In this document: positions 26,063-35,857 of the stretch, one piece after another
Layout: each line of letters opens with the position of its first letter
How positions within the stretch are numbered: position 1 is the first letter of the stretch
Source of the DNA: Alkaliflexus imshenetskii DSM 15055
GTDB taxonomy: Bacteria > Bacteroidota > Bacteroidia > Bacteroidales > Marinilabiliaceae
DNA: 64,000 bases
Direction of reading: 5' to 3'
Assembly (NCBI RefSeq): GCF_000517065.1
Contig: NZ_KI912105.1
Span: 2,552,820 to 2,616,819, forward strand
Notes under the pieces: generated by a model
The model's database searches: none
Told to the model about the DNA's origin: nothing
The model's input: only the letters and a program-made list of their open reading frames with translations
Position numbers and translations under genes: made by a program

Positions 26063-28684
26063 ATGTTGAAAAGATACGCTTTTATTCTCTTGTGTGCTCT
26101 TTTGTCGTTTTTCATCACGGATGTGATGGCTGGTGGTCTCAGGGGACGCGTGGTGGACGAACAGGATAATCCAGTTCCCGGTGTCTCAATTTTTATTGCG
26201 GAACTCATAACTGGCACCTCCACAAATAACGATGGGGTGTATGAAGTGCGCCTGACTGCGGGAAACTACAATCTAAGCGTACAGTCATTGGGGTTTTCGC
26301 GGCAGGATTTCACGGTTTCTGTTGAACCGGAAAAATGGATAGAACTCAATGTGGTATTGCGTCCGGTGGCTTTTCAAATTCGTGAGGTACGGGTTTATTC
26401 GGGTGGCGAGGATCCTGCTTATGCCATGATGCGTAAAGCCATTGGTTTGGCACCGTACTATCTTCGTCAGGCTCGCAGCTACGAGGCAGAGGTTTATCTG
26501 AGAGGTTCTTTAAAGATGGATAAGGTGCCACGTTTGTTGGGACTGGAGGTTAATGGTGAGCGGCTAAAATCAGGCCAGTCATTCGCGGCCGAATCACTAA
26601 ACCGCATTCGTTTTGCAGCACCGGATACTTTTCATCATACGGTTCTACATTCGCGCAGCAGTTTCTCTTTTGGTGAGGAGGCTTCGCCAATTGGTTATAT
26701 CACTTCCAGTGTTTACGACCCTTCAAACGAGGTGTTTATTTCTCCACTCTCACCCCAGGCCATGCGTCACTATAGGTTTCGGTATGAGGGTTTTATCGAT
26801 GATGGAGGTCTAATTATAAATAGAATACGGGTTATTCCCCGTCGCAAGAGTCAGCAATTGCTCGAAGGGGAGCTATTCTTGGTGGAGGGTTACTGGAATG
26901 TCCATTCTCTCGATTTTACTTTAAATCCATTTTTTGGTAAAGTGCGCATGCAGCAGGTTTTTGCGCCGGTGCTTGGCGACATCTGGCTTCCGATTAACCA
27001 TCGGTTTGATGTGGATTTGTCGACCATGGGCGTGAAAGGGCGATTCGATTATGTGGGGTCGGTAAAATATCTCACCGTTGAACCTGATCAAACCATTGCG
27101 CGCCCATCAACTCTTACTCAGGTGGATTTGGCCCGCATGGATGCTGCCAATGAGATGCCTGTGGAGCAGCCTGTATCTAAAAACCAGCAGCAGATAGAGC
27201 GCATTCTCGAGAAAGAGGAGATGAGCAATCGGGATATGATTCGACTGGCTGCTCTGGTCGAGAAGGAAGCTTCTGTTAATGAGCGTTCTCGCGAGGTGCC
27301 TTTGCGAATAGAGGGGCGCTACCGTATCGATTTTCAGAAAGATTCAGTAAGACGCGATTCTCTCTTTTGGTCGGGTATACGTCCTGTTCCGCTTACAAAC
27401 ACGGAGCAACGCTCTTTTGCACGTGGCGACAGTCTCCTGGCCTTGACAAAGGCATCTAATAACAATGACACGCTGAATGCAAAGAGCCGGTTTGCCAATA
27501 CCCGAAAGATGATTCTGTATGGTGGTAGTATCCCCAGAACGGGACCAAACCAATTCCAGTATAACGGACTTGTTGATTTCTCAGCCATAGGTTTCAATGC
27601 GGTAGATGGCTGGAGGTATGCACAACAGGCGGGCTTTATATGGGGCAAGGATTCTCTATCTCAATTAAAGGCCGAGGCCTCCCTTGGCTATGCATTTGCC
27701 CGGAAATCACTTTTTGGAAGGGTGGCAGTTTCTCAGTGGTATGCTCCTTTGCGCCGCGGTGTTCTCAAATTGGAAGCCGGCTCTGGTGCCTCCGATTTTA
27801 AGGGTGATGCAGGCCTCTTTCCGCTGGTAAATATGGCATCGTCTTTACTTTTTAAAGAGAATTATTCGCGCTATTACGATCATGATTTTGTTTCATTGAC
27901 CAATCAGGTTGATTTGGTGAACGGATTTGTGGTGGATGCAAGTATGGCATACCATCGTTTCGCGCCATTGCAAAATCAAACGAACTACTCTTTCTTTAAG
28001 AGAAGCAGTCAGTATCATCCCAATCAGGTAGTGCATACGTGGGCCTCTGATGCACATTTTAAGGCACAAGATGCTTTTGTATCCAGAGTGGAATTGTCAT
28101 ACACTCCCCTACATCACTACATGTTGCGTAATGGCCGAAAAGTGATGCTACACTCAAAATATCCCACATTTGTGTTGGGTGCCGAACACGGCGCGTCTCT
28201 TTTCGCAAGTTCTTCTGATTATCTCTTGCTTGAGGGTGGCATCTCCAAGCGCTCAGGCTTTACCTTTCAACCTGCACTTTCGTGGGCGGTTAACGCGGGT
28301 CTGTTCTTGCGAAATAACAATATGCACTTTTCGCGTTTTAAGCATTTTGCGGGTTCTGCTGCACCGCTGGTTGTTGGCAATGGAATGGGATCGCTCTATC
28401 TGGTTGATGATTATGAAATGTCTACGGCACGAAATTATTTGAAAGCAGATCTGTTGTATTCAACGCCCTGGCTGGCATTGAAGTATCTGCCACTATTCAG
28501 TAATCGGCTCTGGAATGAAGATTTATCCTTTACCTATCTTCCTACACCTGAGAGGCCTCACTATGTTCAGGTTGGATACGGCATTAGCAGAATATTTATG
28601 GTAGGCGGTTTAGGCATATATGCCGGATTTGACAAAGGACGTTATCAACATTTGGGCTTGCAGGTTACATTTTCCGGATTTTAA
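26063..28684 (+). CDS. DUF5686/carboxypeptidase-like regulatory domain outer-membrane protein
   Basis: A protein of 873 residues from ATG 26063 (an ATG 39 bases earlier gives 886). I chose 26063 because it begins directly with a signal peptide, MLKRYAFILLCALLSFF, with cleavage near VMAGG. Next comes a CarboxypepD_reg-like beta-sandwich of about 80 residues (RGRVVDEQDNPVPGVSIFI), then a long region with the DUF5686 pattern ending in beta strands and a terminal aromatic residue (VTFSGF), typical of an outer-membrane barrel. The family is common in Bacteroidota, and its function is unknown. The gene stands alone, divergent from the aminotransferase. Confidence 0.85.
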   Translation: MLKRYAFILLCALLSFFITDVMAGGLRGRVVDEQDNPVPGVSIFIAELITGTSTNNDGVYEVRLTAGNYNLSVQSLGFSRQDFTVSVEPEKWIELNVVLRPVAFQIREVRVYSGGEDPAYAMMRKAIGLAPYYLRQARSYEAEVYLRGSLKMDKVPRLLGLEVNGERLKSGQSFAAESLNRIRFAAPDTFHHTVLHSRSSFSFGEEASPIGYITSSVYDPSNEVFISPLSPQAMRHYRFRYEGFIDDGGLIINRIRVIPRRKSQQLLEGELFLVEGYWNVHSLDFTLNPFFGKVRMQQVFAPVLGDIWLPINHRFDVDLSTMGVKGRFDYVGSVKYLTVEPDQTIARPSTLTQVDLARMDAANEMPVEQPVSKNQQQIERILEKEEMSNRDMIRLAALVEKEASVNERSREVPLRIEGRYRIDFQKDSVRRDSLFWSGIRPVPLTNTEQRSFARGDSLLALTKASNNNDTLNAKSRFANTRKMILYGGSIPRTGPNQFQYNGLVDFSAIGFNAVDGWRYAQQAGFIWGKDSLSQLKAEASLGYAFARKSLFGRVAVSQWYAPLRRGVLKLEAGSGASDFKGDAGLFPLVNMASSLLFKENYSRYYDHDFVSLTNQVDLVNGFVVDASMAYHRFAPLQNQTNYSFFKRSSQYHPNQVVHTWASDAHFKAQDAFVSRVELSYTPLHHYMLRNGRKVMLHSKYPTFVLGAEHGASLFASSSDYLLLEGGISKRSGFTFQPALSWAVNAGLFLRNNNMHFSRFKHFAGSAAPLVVGNGMGSLYLVDDYEMSTARNYLKADLLYSTPWLALKYLPLFSNRLWNEDLSFTYLPTPERPHYVQVGYGISRIFMVGGLGIYAGFDKGRYQHLGLQVTFSGF

Positions 28685-28731
28685 CGCAAATTTGACTTTT
28701 CCTTTCCAACTTATTCTTTATTAAAATTTCC

Positions 28732-28739
28732 TATTTTTG
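28732..28739 (+). promoter_or_regulatory. -7 promoter box upstream of valS
   Basis: TATTTTTG matches the -7 consensus fully, but no TTG was found at the -33 distance. If used, the leader is about 80 bases. A stretch of that length is available for regulation, although I see no T-box-like structure. Confidence 0.4.
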
Positions 28740-28827
28740 CATTCTTATGCCTTATAGTTTAGCTAAATGATATTTAGCAAGGGGCATACAGATTGTAATC
28801 ATGAAACTTTAGAATCAAACATACATC

Positions 28828-31455
28828 ATGGAGATAGCAAGCAAGTACGATCCTTCACAAACCGAAGACAAATGGTATGCATACTGGATGGAAAAGGGCT
28901 TTTTCAGGTCTTTGCCCGATGAACGTGAACCATATACCGTAGTAATTCCTCCGCCTAACGTTACCGGCGTGTTGCATATGGGACACATGCTAAACAATAC
29001 CATTCAGGATATTTTGGTGCGCAGGGCGCGTATGTTAGGCAAAAATGCCTGTTGGGTGCCCGGCACCGACCACGCTTCCATTGCTACTGAGGCTAAAGTT
29101 GTTAATAAACTGCGTGATGAGGGCGTTGAAAAATTCAGCCTGTCGCGCGATGCTTTTCTCGAGCACGCCTGGGAATGGACAAACAAGCATGGTGGGATTA
29201 TTCTGGAGCAGTTAAAAAAACTGGGTGCTTCATGTGACTGGGATCGCACCAGCTTCACCATGGATGAGGTGCGCAGCCAAGGTGTTATAAAAACGTTTGT
29301 GGATTTGTATCGCAAAGGTTACATATACCGCGGTATCCGCATGGTTAACTGGGATCCCAAGGCTAAAACCGCTGTTTCCGATGAGGAGGTGGTGTATAAG
29401 GAGGTTAAGTCTAAACTCTATTATATCAAATATCAGGTGGATGGCTCCGCCAACGAGTTTGTGACCATTGCAACTACACGCCCTGAGACAATTCTGGGCG
29501 ACACAGCAGTCTGCGTTAATCCAGCCGACGAAAGGTTCGCCCATCTGGCCGGCAAGCGGGTGCTTGTGCCACTCATCAATCGCTCAATTCCTGTAATTCT
29601 TGATGAGTATGTGGATATGGAGTTTGGAACAGGATGTCTGAAAATTACGCCTGCTCACGACATCAACGACTACGAAATAGGCATGCGTCACAATCTGGAG
29701 TCTATTGATATTTTAAATGACGACGGAACATTAAGCGAGAAAGCTGGCATTTTTGTGGGAGAGGATCGCTTTGTGGTGCGCAAGAAAATTGAAAAATCCC
29801 TGGAGGAGTCTGGCAACCTTGCCAAAGTGGAAGATTATACCAACAAAGTAGGCTACTCTGAAAGAACCGATGAGGTTATTGAACCCAAATTGAGTACACA
29901 GTGGTTTTTGCGGATGACTGATATTGCAAAACCTGCTCTGGATGCTGTGATGAGCGATGAGATTCGTTTTCATCCACCAAAGTTTAAAAACCTTTATCGC
30001 CACTGGATGGAAAATGTGAAGGATTGGTGTATATCCCGTCAATTGTGGTGGGGACATCGAATCCCTGTTTATTATCTGTCCGATGGTACGTTTGTAGTGG
30101 CTGAGTCGGATGAGTTGGCGTTGGCTGAAGCTCAAAAACTTACTGGCAACGCGGCTCTCACCATGGCTGATTTACGTCAGGATGAGGATGTGCTGGACAC
30201 CTGGGCTTCGTCATGGCTCTGGCCAATTACTGTATTTGATGGCTTTAGCAAAGATACCAAGGAGATAGATTACTATTATCCTACCAACGATTTGGTAACC
30301 GGCCACGACATTATTTTCTTCTGGGTTGCGCGTATGATTATGGCCGGATATGAATTTAAAGATACGTATCCTTTTAAAAATGTTTATTTCACGGGTATGG
30401 TTCGCGATAAAATCGGACGTAAAATGTCCAAATCGCTGGGAAACAGTCCTGAACCGCTTGAGTTGATTAAAACATTTGGTGCCGATGGTGTGCGGGTGGG
30501 TATGCTGCTCTGCTCGCCGGCAGGTGGCGATCTCAGGTTCGACGAAAGCTTACCCGAGCAGGGACGAAATTTCTCGAATAAAATCTGGAATGCATTCAGA
30601 TTGGTTAGACAGTGGGAAGTTGATGAGCAAATAGATCAGCCCGAGAGTGCTGCTTTGGCCATCGAATGGTTTGGCCATCGTTTGCAACAAGAGATGGAGG
30701 TGATTAACGATCATTTTGAGAAGTATCGCGTGTCCGATGCCCTCATGTCTGTGTATAACCTCTTTTGGGATGAGTTTTCGAGTTGGTTCCTGGAGATGAT
30801 TAAGCCTGCTTATCAAATGCCGGTTGACGGGAAAACTTATCGTGCTGCCATAGGCTTTTTTGATGATTTGATGCGGCTTTTGCATCCTTTCATGCCTTTC
30901 ATTACCGAAGAGATATGGCATCATATTGCAAACCGAAAGGATGGCGAAAGTATCATGGTAAGCCTGTTGCCGGAGGTGAAATCTTATGACGAATCAATTC
31001 TGAAGCAGTTTGAATTGGTGAAGGAAACCATAGTTAACGTACGAACAGTGCGCAAAGAACGTAACATTCCCATACGCGACCTGCTCAAAGTAAATGTGCT
31101 TGTTGGAGATGATGGTTACATTGAGCGATTCAATCCGGTAGTGCAGAAATTGGTGAATTTGGAGTCTGTTTTAAAGGTTGATAAAAAAGTTGAAGGCGCC
31201 GTATCCTTTTTTGTGAAATCATCAGAATTTTTTGTGCCGCTGGAGATGAATATAGATGCGGCCGAAGAGCTGGAAAAACTTCAGAAGGAGCTGGCGTACA
31301 CCGAAGGCTTTTTAGCTGGTGTAATGAAAAAACTGAGTAACGAGCGATTTGTTGCCAGCGCTCCGGAGCAGGTTGTGGCCTTAGAGCAGCAGAAAAGAGC
31401 CGATGCTGAAGCAAAAATCAGCGCCATTAAGGAGAGCATTGCGCGATTGAATTAG
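28828..31455 (+). CDS. valS: Valyl-tRNA synthetase
   Basis: An 875-residue class I aminoacyl-tRNA synthetase that charges tRNA-Val. The HIGH motif reads HMGH within [16 protein letters not shown], the KMSKS motif is intact in RKMSKSLGN, the editing (CP1) domain has [17 protein letters not shown], and a C-terminal coiled coil (about 805-875) is present. Length matches the family. It is a single-gene transcript ending in the terminator at 31478-31511. Confidence 0.98.
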   Translation: MEIASKYDPSQTEDKWYAYWMEKGFFRSLPDEREPYTVVIPPPNVTGVLHMGHMLNNTIQDILVRRARMLGKNACWVPGTDHASIATEAKVVNKLRDEGVEKFSLSRDAFLEHAWEWTNKHGGIILEQLKKLGASCDWDRTSFTMDEVRSQGVIKTFVDLYRKGYIYRGIRMVNWDPKAKTAVSDEEVVYKEVKSKLYYIKYQVDGSANEFVTIATTRPETILGDTAVCVNPADERFAHLAGKRVLVPLINRSIPVILDEYVDMEFGTGCLKITPAHDINDYEIGMRHNLESIDILNDDGTLSEKAGIFVGEDRFVVRKKIEKSLEESGNLAKVEDYTNKVGYSERTDEVIEPKLSTQWFLRMTDIAKPALDAVMSDEIRFHPPKFKNLYRHWMENVKDWCISRQLWWGHRIPVYYLSDGTFVVAESDELALAEAQKLTGNAALTMADLRQDEDVLDTWASSWLWPITVFDGFSKDTKEIDYYYPTNDLVTGHDIIFFWVARMIMAGYEFKDTYPFKNVYFTGMVRDKIGRKMSKSLGNSPEPLELIKTFGADGVRVGMLLCSPAGGDLRFDESLPEQGRNFSNKIWNAFRLVRQWEVDEQIDQPESAALAIEWFGHRLQQEMEVINDHFEKYRVSDALMSVYNLFWDEFSSWFLEMIKPAYQMPVDGKTYRAAIGFFDDLMRLLHPFMPFITEEIWHHIANRKDGESIMVSLLPEVKSYDESILKQFELVKETIVNVRTVRKERNIPIRDLLKVNVLVGDDGYIERFNPVVQKLVNLESVLKVDKKVEGAVSFFVKSSEFFVPLEMNIDAAEELEKLQKELAYTEGFLAGVMKKLSNERFVASAPEQVVALEQQKRADAEAKISAIKESIARLN

Positions 31456-31477
31456 TGCTTTTAAGATTTATAGCAAC

Positions 31478-31511
31478 AAAAAAGGGATTGTGTTTTCACA
31501 GTCCCTTTTTT
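31478..31511. terminator. Bidirectional terminator between valS and oxyR
   Basis: A 15-bp stem (31478-31492 and 31497-31511, one G-T wobble) with a TTTT loop and A-/T-runs on both sides. It sits between two convergent genes and should end both transcripts. Confidence 0.85.
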
Positions 31512-31518
31512 TGTTGGC

Positions 31519-32445
31519 TTAACGCCATTTTATTTTTACAAACTCCTTAGGTCGGTCGATATGAGGTGGCAAAGAATCGCGGATTGCAGATTTTAACCGG
31601 TCGATAAGCAGTGAACGGTTAAAGCTGGAGTGCGTTACAATGCTTATTTCTCGCACCGGCTCCGGTTTTTCAAATCGTTTGTAATGGTTCTTATCAATGC
31701 CGTTGATGGCCAGTTCGGGAACCAGTGTGTAACCCAATCCCTTTCTAACCAGACTTTTTAGCGTTTCAATGGAGCCGCTTTCGTAATGAAAACCGATACT
31801 TTTTTTCTTGAGGTTGCTTTGGCAAATGTGAAGAGCCTGATTTCTGAAACAATGGCCTTCGGTCAGTAACAGCAGATTGTTGGTGTCTAACTGTTCGGGC
31901 AATATGGTTTCGCTTTTGAGCAGTTTGTGGGTTTCCGCCGCATAAAATACAAACGCCTCGTTAAAAATAACTGTCTCTTTTAAGTCGCGTTCTCCGGTAG
32001 GTGTAGCCATAATGGCCATGTCGAGCCGGTTTTCGTTCAAAGCTTTAATTATCGATTCTGACTCCATATCTTCAATACGCAGAATGGTGTCCGGGTTTTC
32101 TTCGATAAAACGTTGGAGAAACAGAGGCAGAAGATGCGGGGCTAGTGTTGGTATTATGCCCAGCCGGAACTCTCCTTTAATGCTTGATTGCTCATCTTTA
32201 ATGGCTTCCTGCAGGTTTTGGAGTTCCAATAGGATGCGCCGTGCACGACTAATGAAAACGTCTCCTTCTGGCGTTGGGCGCAACGGTTTTTTTGTGCGGT
32301 CGAACAACTGTACGCCAATCTCTTCCTCCAGCTTTTTTAACTGCATGGTAAGGGTTGGCTGTGTAACGTGGCAGGCATCGGCAGCACTCACAAAATGTCT
32401 GTGATCGTCAAGCGCCACAATATATTCCAGTTGTTGAATGTTCAT
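31519..32445 (-). CDS. oxyR: Hydrogen-peroxide-sensing LysR regulator OxyR
   Basis: A 308-residue LysR-type activator. The HTH occupies the first 65 residues (MNIQQLEYIVALDDHRHF and QPTLTMQLKKLEEE). The sensor domain has EGHCFRNQALHIC, giving two cysteines nine residues apart as in the E. coli C199/C208 pair, which form a disulfide with H2O2. It lies 29 bp downstream of dnaJ on the same strand, which suggests read-through from the grpE-dnaJ chaperone transcript. OxyR usually activates catalase, Dps and peroxiredoxin genes, none of which are here. Confidence 0.92.
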   Translation of the reverse strand: MNIQQLEYIVALDDHRHFVSAADACHVTQPTLTMQLKKLEEEIGVQLFDRTKKPLRPTPEGDVFISRARRILLELQNLQEAIKDEQSSIKGEFRLGIIPTLAPHLLPLFLQRFIEENPDTILRIEDMESESIIKALNENRLDMAIMATPTGERDLKETVIFNEAFVFYAAETHKLLKSETILPEQLDTNNLLLLTEGHCFRNQALHICQSNLKKKSIGFHYESGSIETLKSLVRKGLGYTLVPELAINGIDKNHYKRFEKPEPVREISIVTHSSFNRSLLIDRLKSAIRDSLPPHIDRPKEFVKIKWR

Positions 32446-32474
32446 CTTAAATTAGGCGTTGCCGCCAGAATTGG

Positions 32475-33626
32475 TTAGTCAAACATGTTTTTCATACGGC
32501 TAAAGAAGTTCATCTCTTCGCCTTCCTTCGGCACGAATGAAGCTGAATCTTTCAGTTTTTCAACAGACCGAATCTCTTCTTTTGTGAGGTCTTTGGGAAT
32601 GTATACATTGATTCGAACCAGCAAGTCGCCTCTGTGATAGCCATTTACTTCGGGGAGTCCTTTGCCTTTCAGACGAAGTATTTTTCCCGGTTGTGTGCCA
32701 GCCTCAATTTTCACTTTTACCTTTCCTTCAACTGTCGGAATTTCTACCGGTGCACCAAGAATTGCATCAGGAATGCTTAGCGTGAGATTGTAAATAAGGT
32801 CGCTGCCATCGCGGATTAGTTCAGGATGTTTCTCTTCCTGAATGAGCACCAGGAGATCCCCATTGATGCCGCCTCTGCGTGCTGCGTTTCCTCTGCCTGA
32901 TACCGAAAGCTGCATGCCTTCTTCTACGCCGGCAGGTATGTTAATGGTAACCACTTCATCCTGACGCAAAAGGCCTTCGCCATTACATTCAGCACATTTT
33001 TTTGTAATAATGCGGCCTTCTCCGCTACAGGTAGGGCAGCTTGATGTGGTTTGCATCTGCCCCAGAATGGTGTTGGAAATACGTGTTACCTGTCCGGTTC
33101 CCCGACAGGTATGACAATCGCTGAAAGAAGATCCCTTGTCGGCACCTGTACCATTACAATGGTGGCAGCTCACATATTTCTTTACCTTAATTTTTTTCTC
33201 TACACCGTTGGCAATCTCCTGAAGTGTAAGCGTTACTTTAACCCGAAGATTTGAACCTTTATTTACCCGCTGTCCGCGTGACGATCCAAACCCGCCAAAG
33301 CCACCAAACCCGCCAAAGCTGCCGCCGAATATATCTCCAAAATGGGAGAAAATATCTTCCATGCTCATTCCCCCACCAAAACCACCGCTTCCGGATGCAC
33401 CGCCAACACCTGCATGTCCAAACTGGTCATAACGCCTGCGTTTCTCATCGTTGCTCAACACTTCGTATGCTTCAGCAGCTTCCTTAAATTTCTCCTCAGC
33501 ATCCTTGTTTCCTTGATTTTTATCAGGGTGAAATTGGATGGCTTTTTTTCTGTAAGCTTTTTTTATCTCTTCGGCCGAAGCATTTTTGCTTACTTCCAGT
33601 ATTTCGTAGTAATCTCTTTTTGACAT
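32475..33626 (-). CDS. dnaJ: Chaperone DnaJ
   Basis: A 383-residue Hsp40 co-chaperone of DnaK. The J domain has HPD in FHPDKNQ, followed by a Gly/Phe-rich linker, four CxxCxGxG zinc motifs ([32 protein letters not shown]), and the C-terminal substrate-binding domains. I chose ATG 33626 ([10 protein letters not shown]) because that is the normal beginning; the longer frame from 33656 would overlap grpE. It lies 16 bp after the grpE stop, in the usual grpE-dnaJ order. Confidence 0.96.
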   Translation of the reverse strand: MSKRDYYEILEVSKNASAEEIKKAYRKKAIQFHPDKNQGNKDAEEKFKEAAEAYEVLSNDEKRRRYDQFGHAGVGGASGSGGFGGGMSMEDIFSHFGDIFGGSFGGFGGFGGFGSSRGQRVNKGSNLRVKVTLTLQEIANGVEKKIKVKKYVSCHHCNGTGADKGSSFSDCHTCRGTGQVTRISNTILGQMQTTSSCPTCSGEGRIITKKCAECNGEGLLRQDEVVTINIPAGVEEGMQLSVSGRGNAARRGGINGDLLVLIQEEKHPELIRDGSDLIYNLTLSIPDAILGAPVEIPTVEGKVKVKIEAGTQPGKILRLKGKGLPEVNGYHRGDLLVRINVYIPKDLTKEEIRSVEKLKDSASFVPKEGEEMNFFSRMKNMFD

Positions 33627-33642
33627 GACAGGTGGCTTTAAT

Positions 33643-34227
33643 TTATTCTCCAACAACTACTTTAGGATACCTGATGACTTTTTCGTCTAACAGATAACCT
33701 TTTTGAACACAATCCACAATTTTACCTTTCATATCTTCCGATGGTGCAGGTATTTTTGTTACCGCTTCGTGCAAATCTGCATCAAAATCCTGGTTGTTTG
33801 TGTCAATTTCCTTAACACCTTGCTGGTCTAAGAAATTGATGAATTTGTTATAAATGAGTTCAATCCCGGCTTTCACCGCATCGAGGTCGCTTGCTTTGTT
33901 AAGGTGCTGTAATGCACGATCAAAATCGTCAACTACTGGCAGAATGCCAACAATCAGCTTTTCTCCTGCTGTTTTCGCAAGCTCCATCTTCTCTTTCAGG
34001 GTGCGCTTGCGGTAATTGTCGTATTCAGCGATAAGTCGCAGGTGCTTGTCGTTGAGTTCTTCAACTTTTTTCTCGAGCATTTCTATTTTACTGTCGCAAG
34101 CGTCATCTTTAGCCTGAGTCTGGTTGTCACCATTGGTTTCTGATGTGTTGTCAGCTGCTTGCTCAACTGTTTCATTTTCTGGGGTTATCTCTTCCTGCTC
34201 TTTATGCTTAGCGTGTTTTTTACTCAT
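33643..34227 (-). CDS. grpE: Nucleotide exchange factor GrpE
   Basis: A 194-residue protein that releases ADP from DnaK. The N-terminal 50 residues are acidic and disordered, then a coiled coil (about 48-85, [26 protein letters not shown]), the four-helix part ([13 protein letters not shown]), and the C-terminal beta wing ending [17 protein letters not shown] -7 box TACTTTTG is on the minus strand at 34301-34308 with no clear -33 partner. No CIRCE element was seen upstream. Confidence 0.95.
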   Translation of the reverse strand: MSKKHAKHKEQEEITPENETVEQAADNTSETNGDNQTQAKDDACDSKIEMLEKKVEELNDKHLRLIAEYDNYRKRTLKEKMELAKTAGEKLIVGILPVVDDFDRALQHLNKASDLDAVKAGIELIYNKFINFLDQQGVKEIDTNNQDFDADLHEAVTKIPAPSEDMKGKIVDCVQKGYLLDEKVIRYPKVVVGE

Positions 34228-34300
34228 GTCGATGAATAGTTTCTTGTTTTCTGTTTAATAATCTCTCAAATAGTCGTGAACGATTGCATTTTGAGACCTG

Positions 34301-34308
34301 CAAAAGTA
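34301..34308 (-). promoter_or_regulatory. -7 promoter box upstream of grpE
   Basis: On the minus strand the bases read TACTTTTG, a full match to TAnnTTTG, 74 bases before the grpE start. No TTG lies at the usual -33 distance. Confidence 0.4.
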
Positions 34309-34389
34309 CTCAATTTTTTTGCCAATTTGTTAATACGGGACATTTTGACAGTATCTTCAGGTGTGAGGCTTTGTGCTACTGAAATAATG

Positions 34390-34426
34390 ACAAAGACAGC
34401 ATCAGAAATACTGACACTGTCTTTGT
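34390..34426 (-). terminator. Terminator of the two-gene TlpA operon
   Basis: A 10-bp perfect outer stem (34390-34399 and 34417-34426) continues through two wobble pairs into a 4-bp inner stem. It lies 25 bases after the stop of the downstream TlpA gene; the tail on the minus strand is only moderately T-rich. Confidence 0.6.
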
Positions 34427-34451
34427 TTTCTCTGTTTGGCAATATATTCTA

Positions 34452-34979
34452 TTACCTGATAAGTTGTTTTAAAAACTGGTTTAGTTCTTCACCCTTAATG
34501 TTTTTTGCTAAAATAATACCGTCTCCGCTTATCAGCACGTTAGATGGTATAGAGTTAATGCCATATAACCGTGCTGCGTCTGACTGCCATCCGGCCAAAT
34601 CGCTTACATGCGTATTCCATGCCAGTGCGTCATCCTGTATTGCTTTTTTCCATGCATCGGCGTTTCTGTCTAGTGACACGCTGAAAATGGTAAAGTCATT
34701 GCCATTTTTAAACTGTTTATTTTTAAACTCATTATAGATGGCCACATAATTTGGGCTTTCTCTGCGGCAGGGACCACACCAGGATGCCCAAAAGCTTATG
34801 AGAACCACTTTGCCTTTTAGTTCCGAGAGTGATAATTGTTCACCGTTTGGGTTCTTGAGGCTTATCTCAGGTGCTTTATTCCCAATTTCCAGACCGGGTT
34901 TGGGTTGTGCTCCAAATTCAGGAAAAGAAAGAAAAAATAGTAAGCCAATCAATGTGATTCTGAGAGTAATGGTTTGCAT
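34452..34979 (-). CDS. TlpA-like thioredoxin with intact CxxC
   Basis: A 175-residue exported thioredoxin-fold protein (signal peptide about 1-23, ending near FGA). The active site is WCGPC with C68 and C71, in the context VVLISFWASWCGPCRRES. The cis-Pro region is SIPSNVLI. TlpA/ResA-type proteins reduce or isomerise disulfides in the periplasm, often in cytochrome c maturation. It is the second gene of a two-gene operon; the first gene encodes a paralogue of similar length without the cysteines. DsbD elsewhere in the window could supply electrons. Confidence 0.9.
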   Translation of the reverse strand: MQTITLRITLIGLLFFLSFPEFGAQPKPGLEIGNKAPEISLKNPNGEQLSLSELKGKVVLISFWASWCGPCRRESPNYVAIYNEFKNKQFKNGNDFTIFSVSLDRNADAWKKAIQDDALAWNTHVSDLAGWQSDAARLYGINSIPSNVLISGDGIILAKNIKGEELNQFLKQLIR

Positions 34980-35015
34980 GTTTAAACAGATTAATGTGGA
35001 TGATTCAGTTTGTAA

Positions 35016-35576
35016 TTAGCGTCTGTAAGCGGCAAATCGGTTTCTGTCAACCGACTGGAGGCGCTCCAGGGTGGCTTCAATTTTATCGAGGTCAACGCTT
35101 CTCTCAACAATGCGTCCTTCTCCATCGATAAGAAAATTGGTCAGTTTCTCGCTGACTCCAAAAGTGCTGGCTAGCTCTGATTCGCGACCGCTAAAGTCAC
35201 AAAGGTGAAAAAAGTCGTGTAATTCATCTCGCTCTATGGTGCTAAGCAATGGCGTCCTAAACCTGTCAAGCGATACACTAACAATAACAAAACCGTCACT
35301 GTTGTAAAACTCAGTGTCATGGTATTGTTGCAATAGCATCTTCTTTCTGAAATTGTCAATTCTTGATGGCGCATCGTAGGATGCCCAAAAGTCAATCAAA
35401 ACCATTTTCCCTTTCAGGGAGTCAGAGGTAAAGCGTGTGCCATCGAGTAGTTGAGAGGTAATTTGTGGCGCTTTGTCTCCTATTTCGAGCCCTATGGCCG
35501 GAGTAAAGGCGCCATTCATGAATGAGAGAAATGCCAGCCCTGCTATTAAAGTCAAAATCACTGCTTTAATTCTCAT
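35016..35576 (-). CDS. TlpA-like protein without active-site cysteines
   Basis: A 186-residue exported protein (hydrophobic N-terminus 4-20) with the same fold outline as the next gene: GLEIGDKAPQI, LKGKMVLIDFWAS, then YDAPSR where the paralogue has WCGPCR. Numbering is identical, so C68 and C71 have become D68 and S71. The rest (SVSLDRFRTP, FGVSEKLTNFLIDGEG) follows the TlpA pattern, although the cis-Pro position reads KLTNFLI. It cannot perform thiol-disulfide exchange through the usual site and may be a substrate-binding or partner protein for the intact paralogue 36 bp downstream. Confidence 0.85.
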   Translation of the reverse strand: MRIKAVILTLIAGLAFLSFMNGAFTPAIGLEIGDKAPQITSQLLDGTRFTSDSLKGKMVLIDFWASYDAPSRIDNFRKKMLLQQYHDTEFYNSDGFVIVSVSLDRFRTPLLSTIERDELHDFFHLCDFSGRESELASTFGVSEKLTNFLIDGEGRIVERSVDLDKIEATLERLQSVDRNRFAAYRR

Positions 35577-35686
35577 ATAATTGTTTTTGGTGAATAATCA
35601 CGGAACAAATTTCTGCCTATTTTTTGGTTTGTCTGGTATTTTTTAGATGAATGGCAGAGATTCGTTGACCGGTGTTTTATATGCAG

Positions 35687-35719
35687 CAAAATTATGCTAC
35701 AAAGCAGGTATTTTCCAAA
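35687..35719 (-). promoter_or_regulatory. Promoter of the two-gene TlpA operon
   Basis: Minus strand: -33 TTTG at 35716-35719, a 21-bp spacer, and -7 TAATTTTG at 35687-35694. Predicted start is near 35682, leaving a leader of about 105 bases before ATG 35576. Confidence 0.65.
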
Positions 35720-35761
35720 TCGAAGTGTTTGCTTAAGTTAAAATGTATGTTTATATTATAA

Positions 35762-35807
35762 AACAAAAACACCAATCGCCTGTTAGTAAGGTGATTAGTG
35801 TTTTGTT
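35762..35807 (-). terminator. Terminator downstream of murA
   Basis: An imperfect 18-pair hairpin (left arm from 35762, right arm to 35807, with one mismatch, one bulge and one wobble). On the minus strand a T-rich tail follows. It lies about 50 bases after the murA stop. Confidence 0.7.
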
Positions 35808-35857
35808 AAAAAGGCACAAAAATGACCAACGAACGTATTTCTTATGTGAACGACGCC

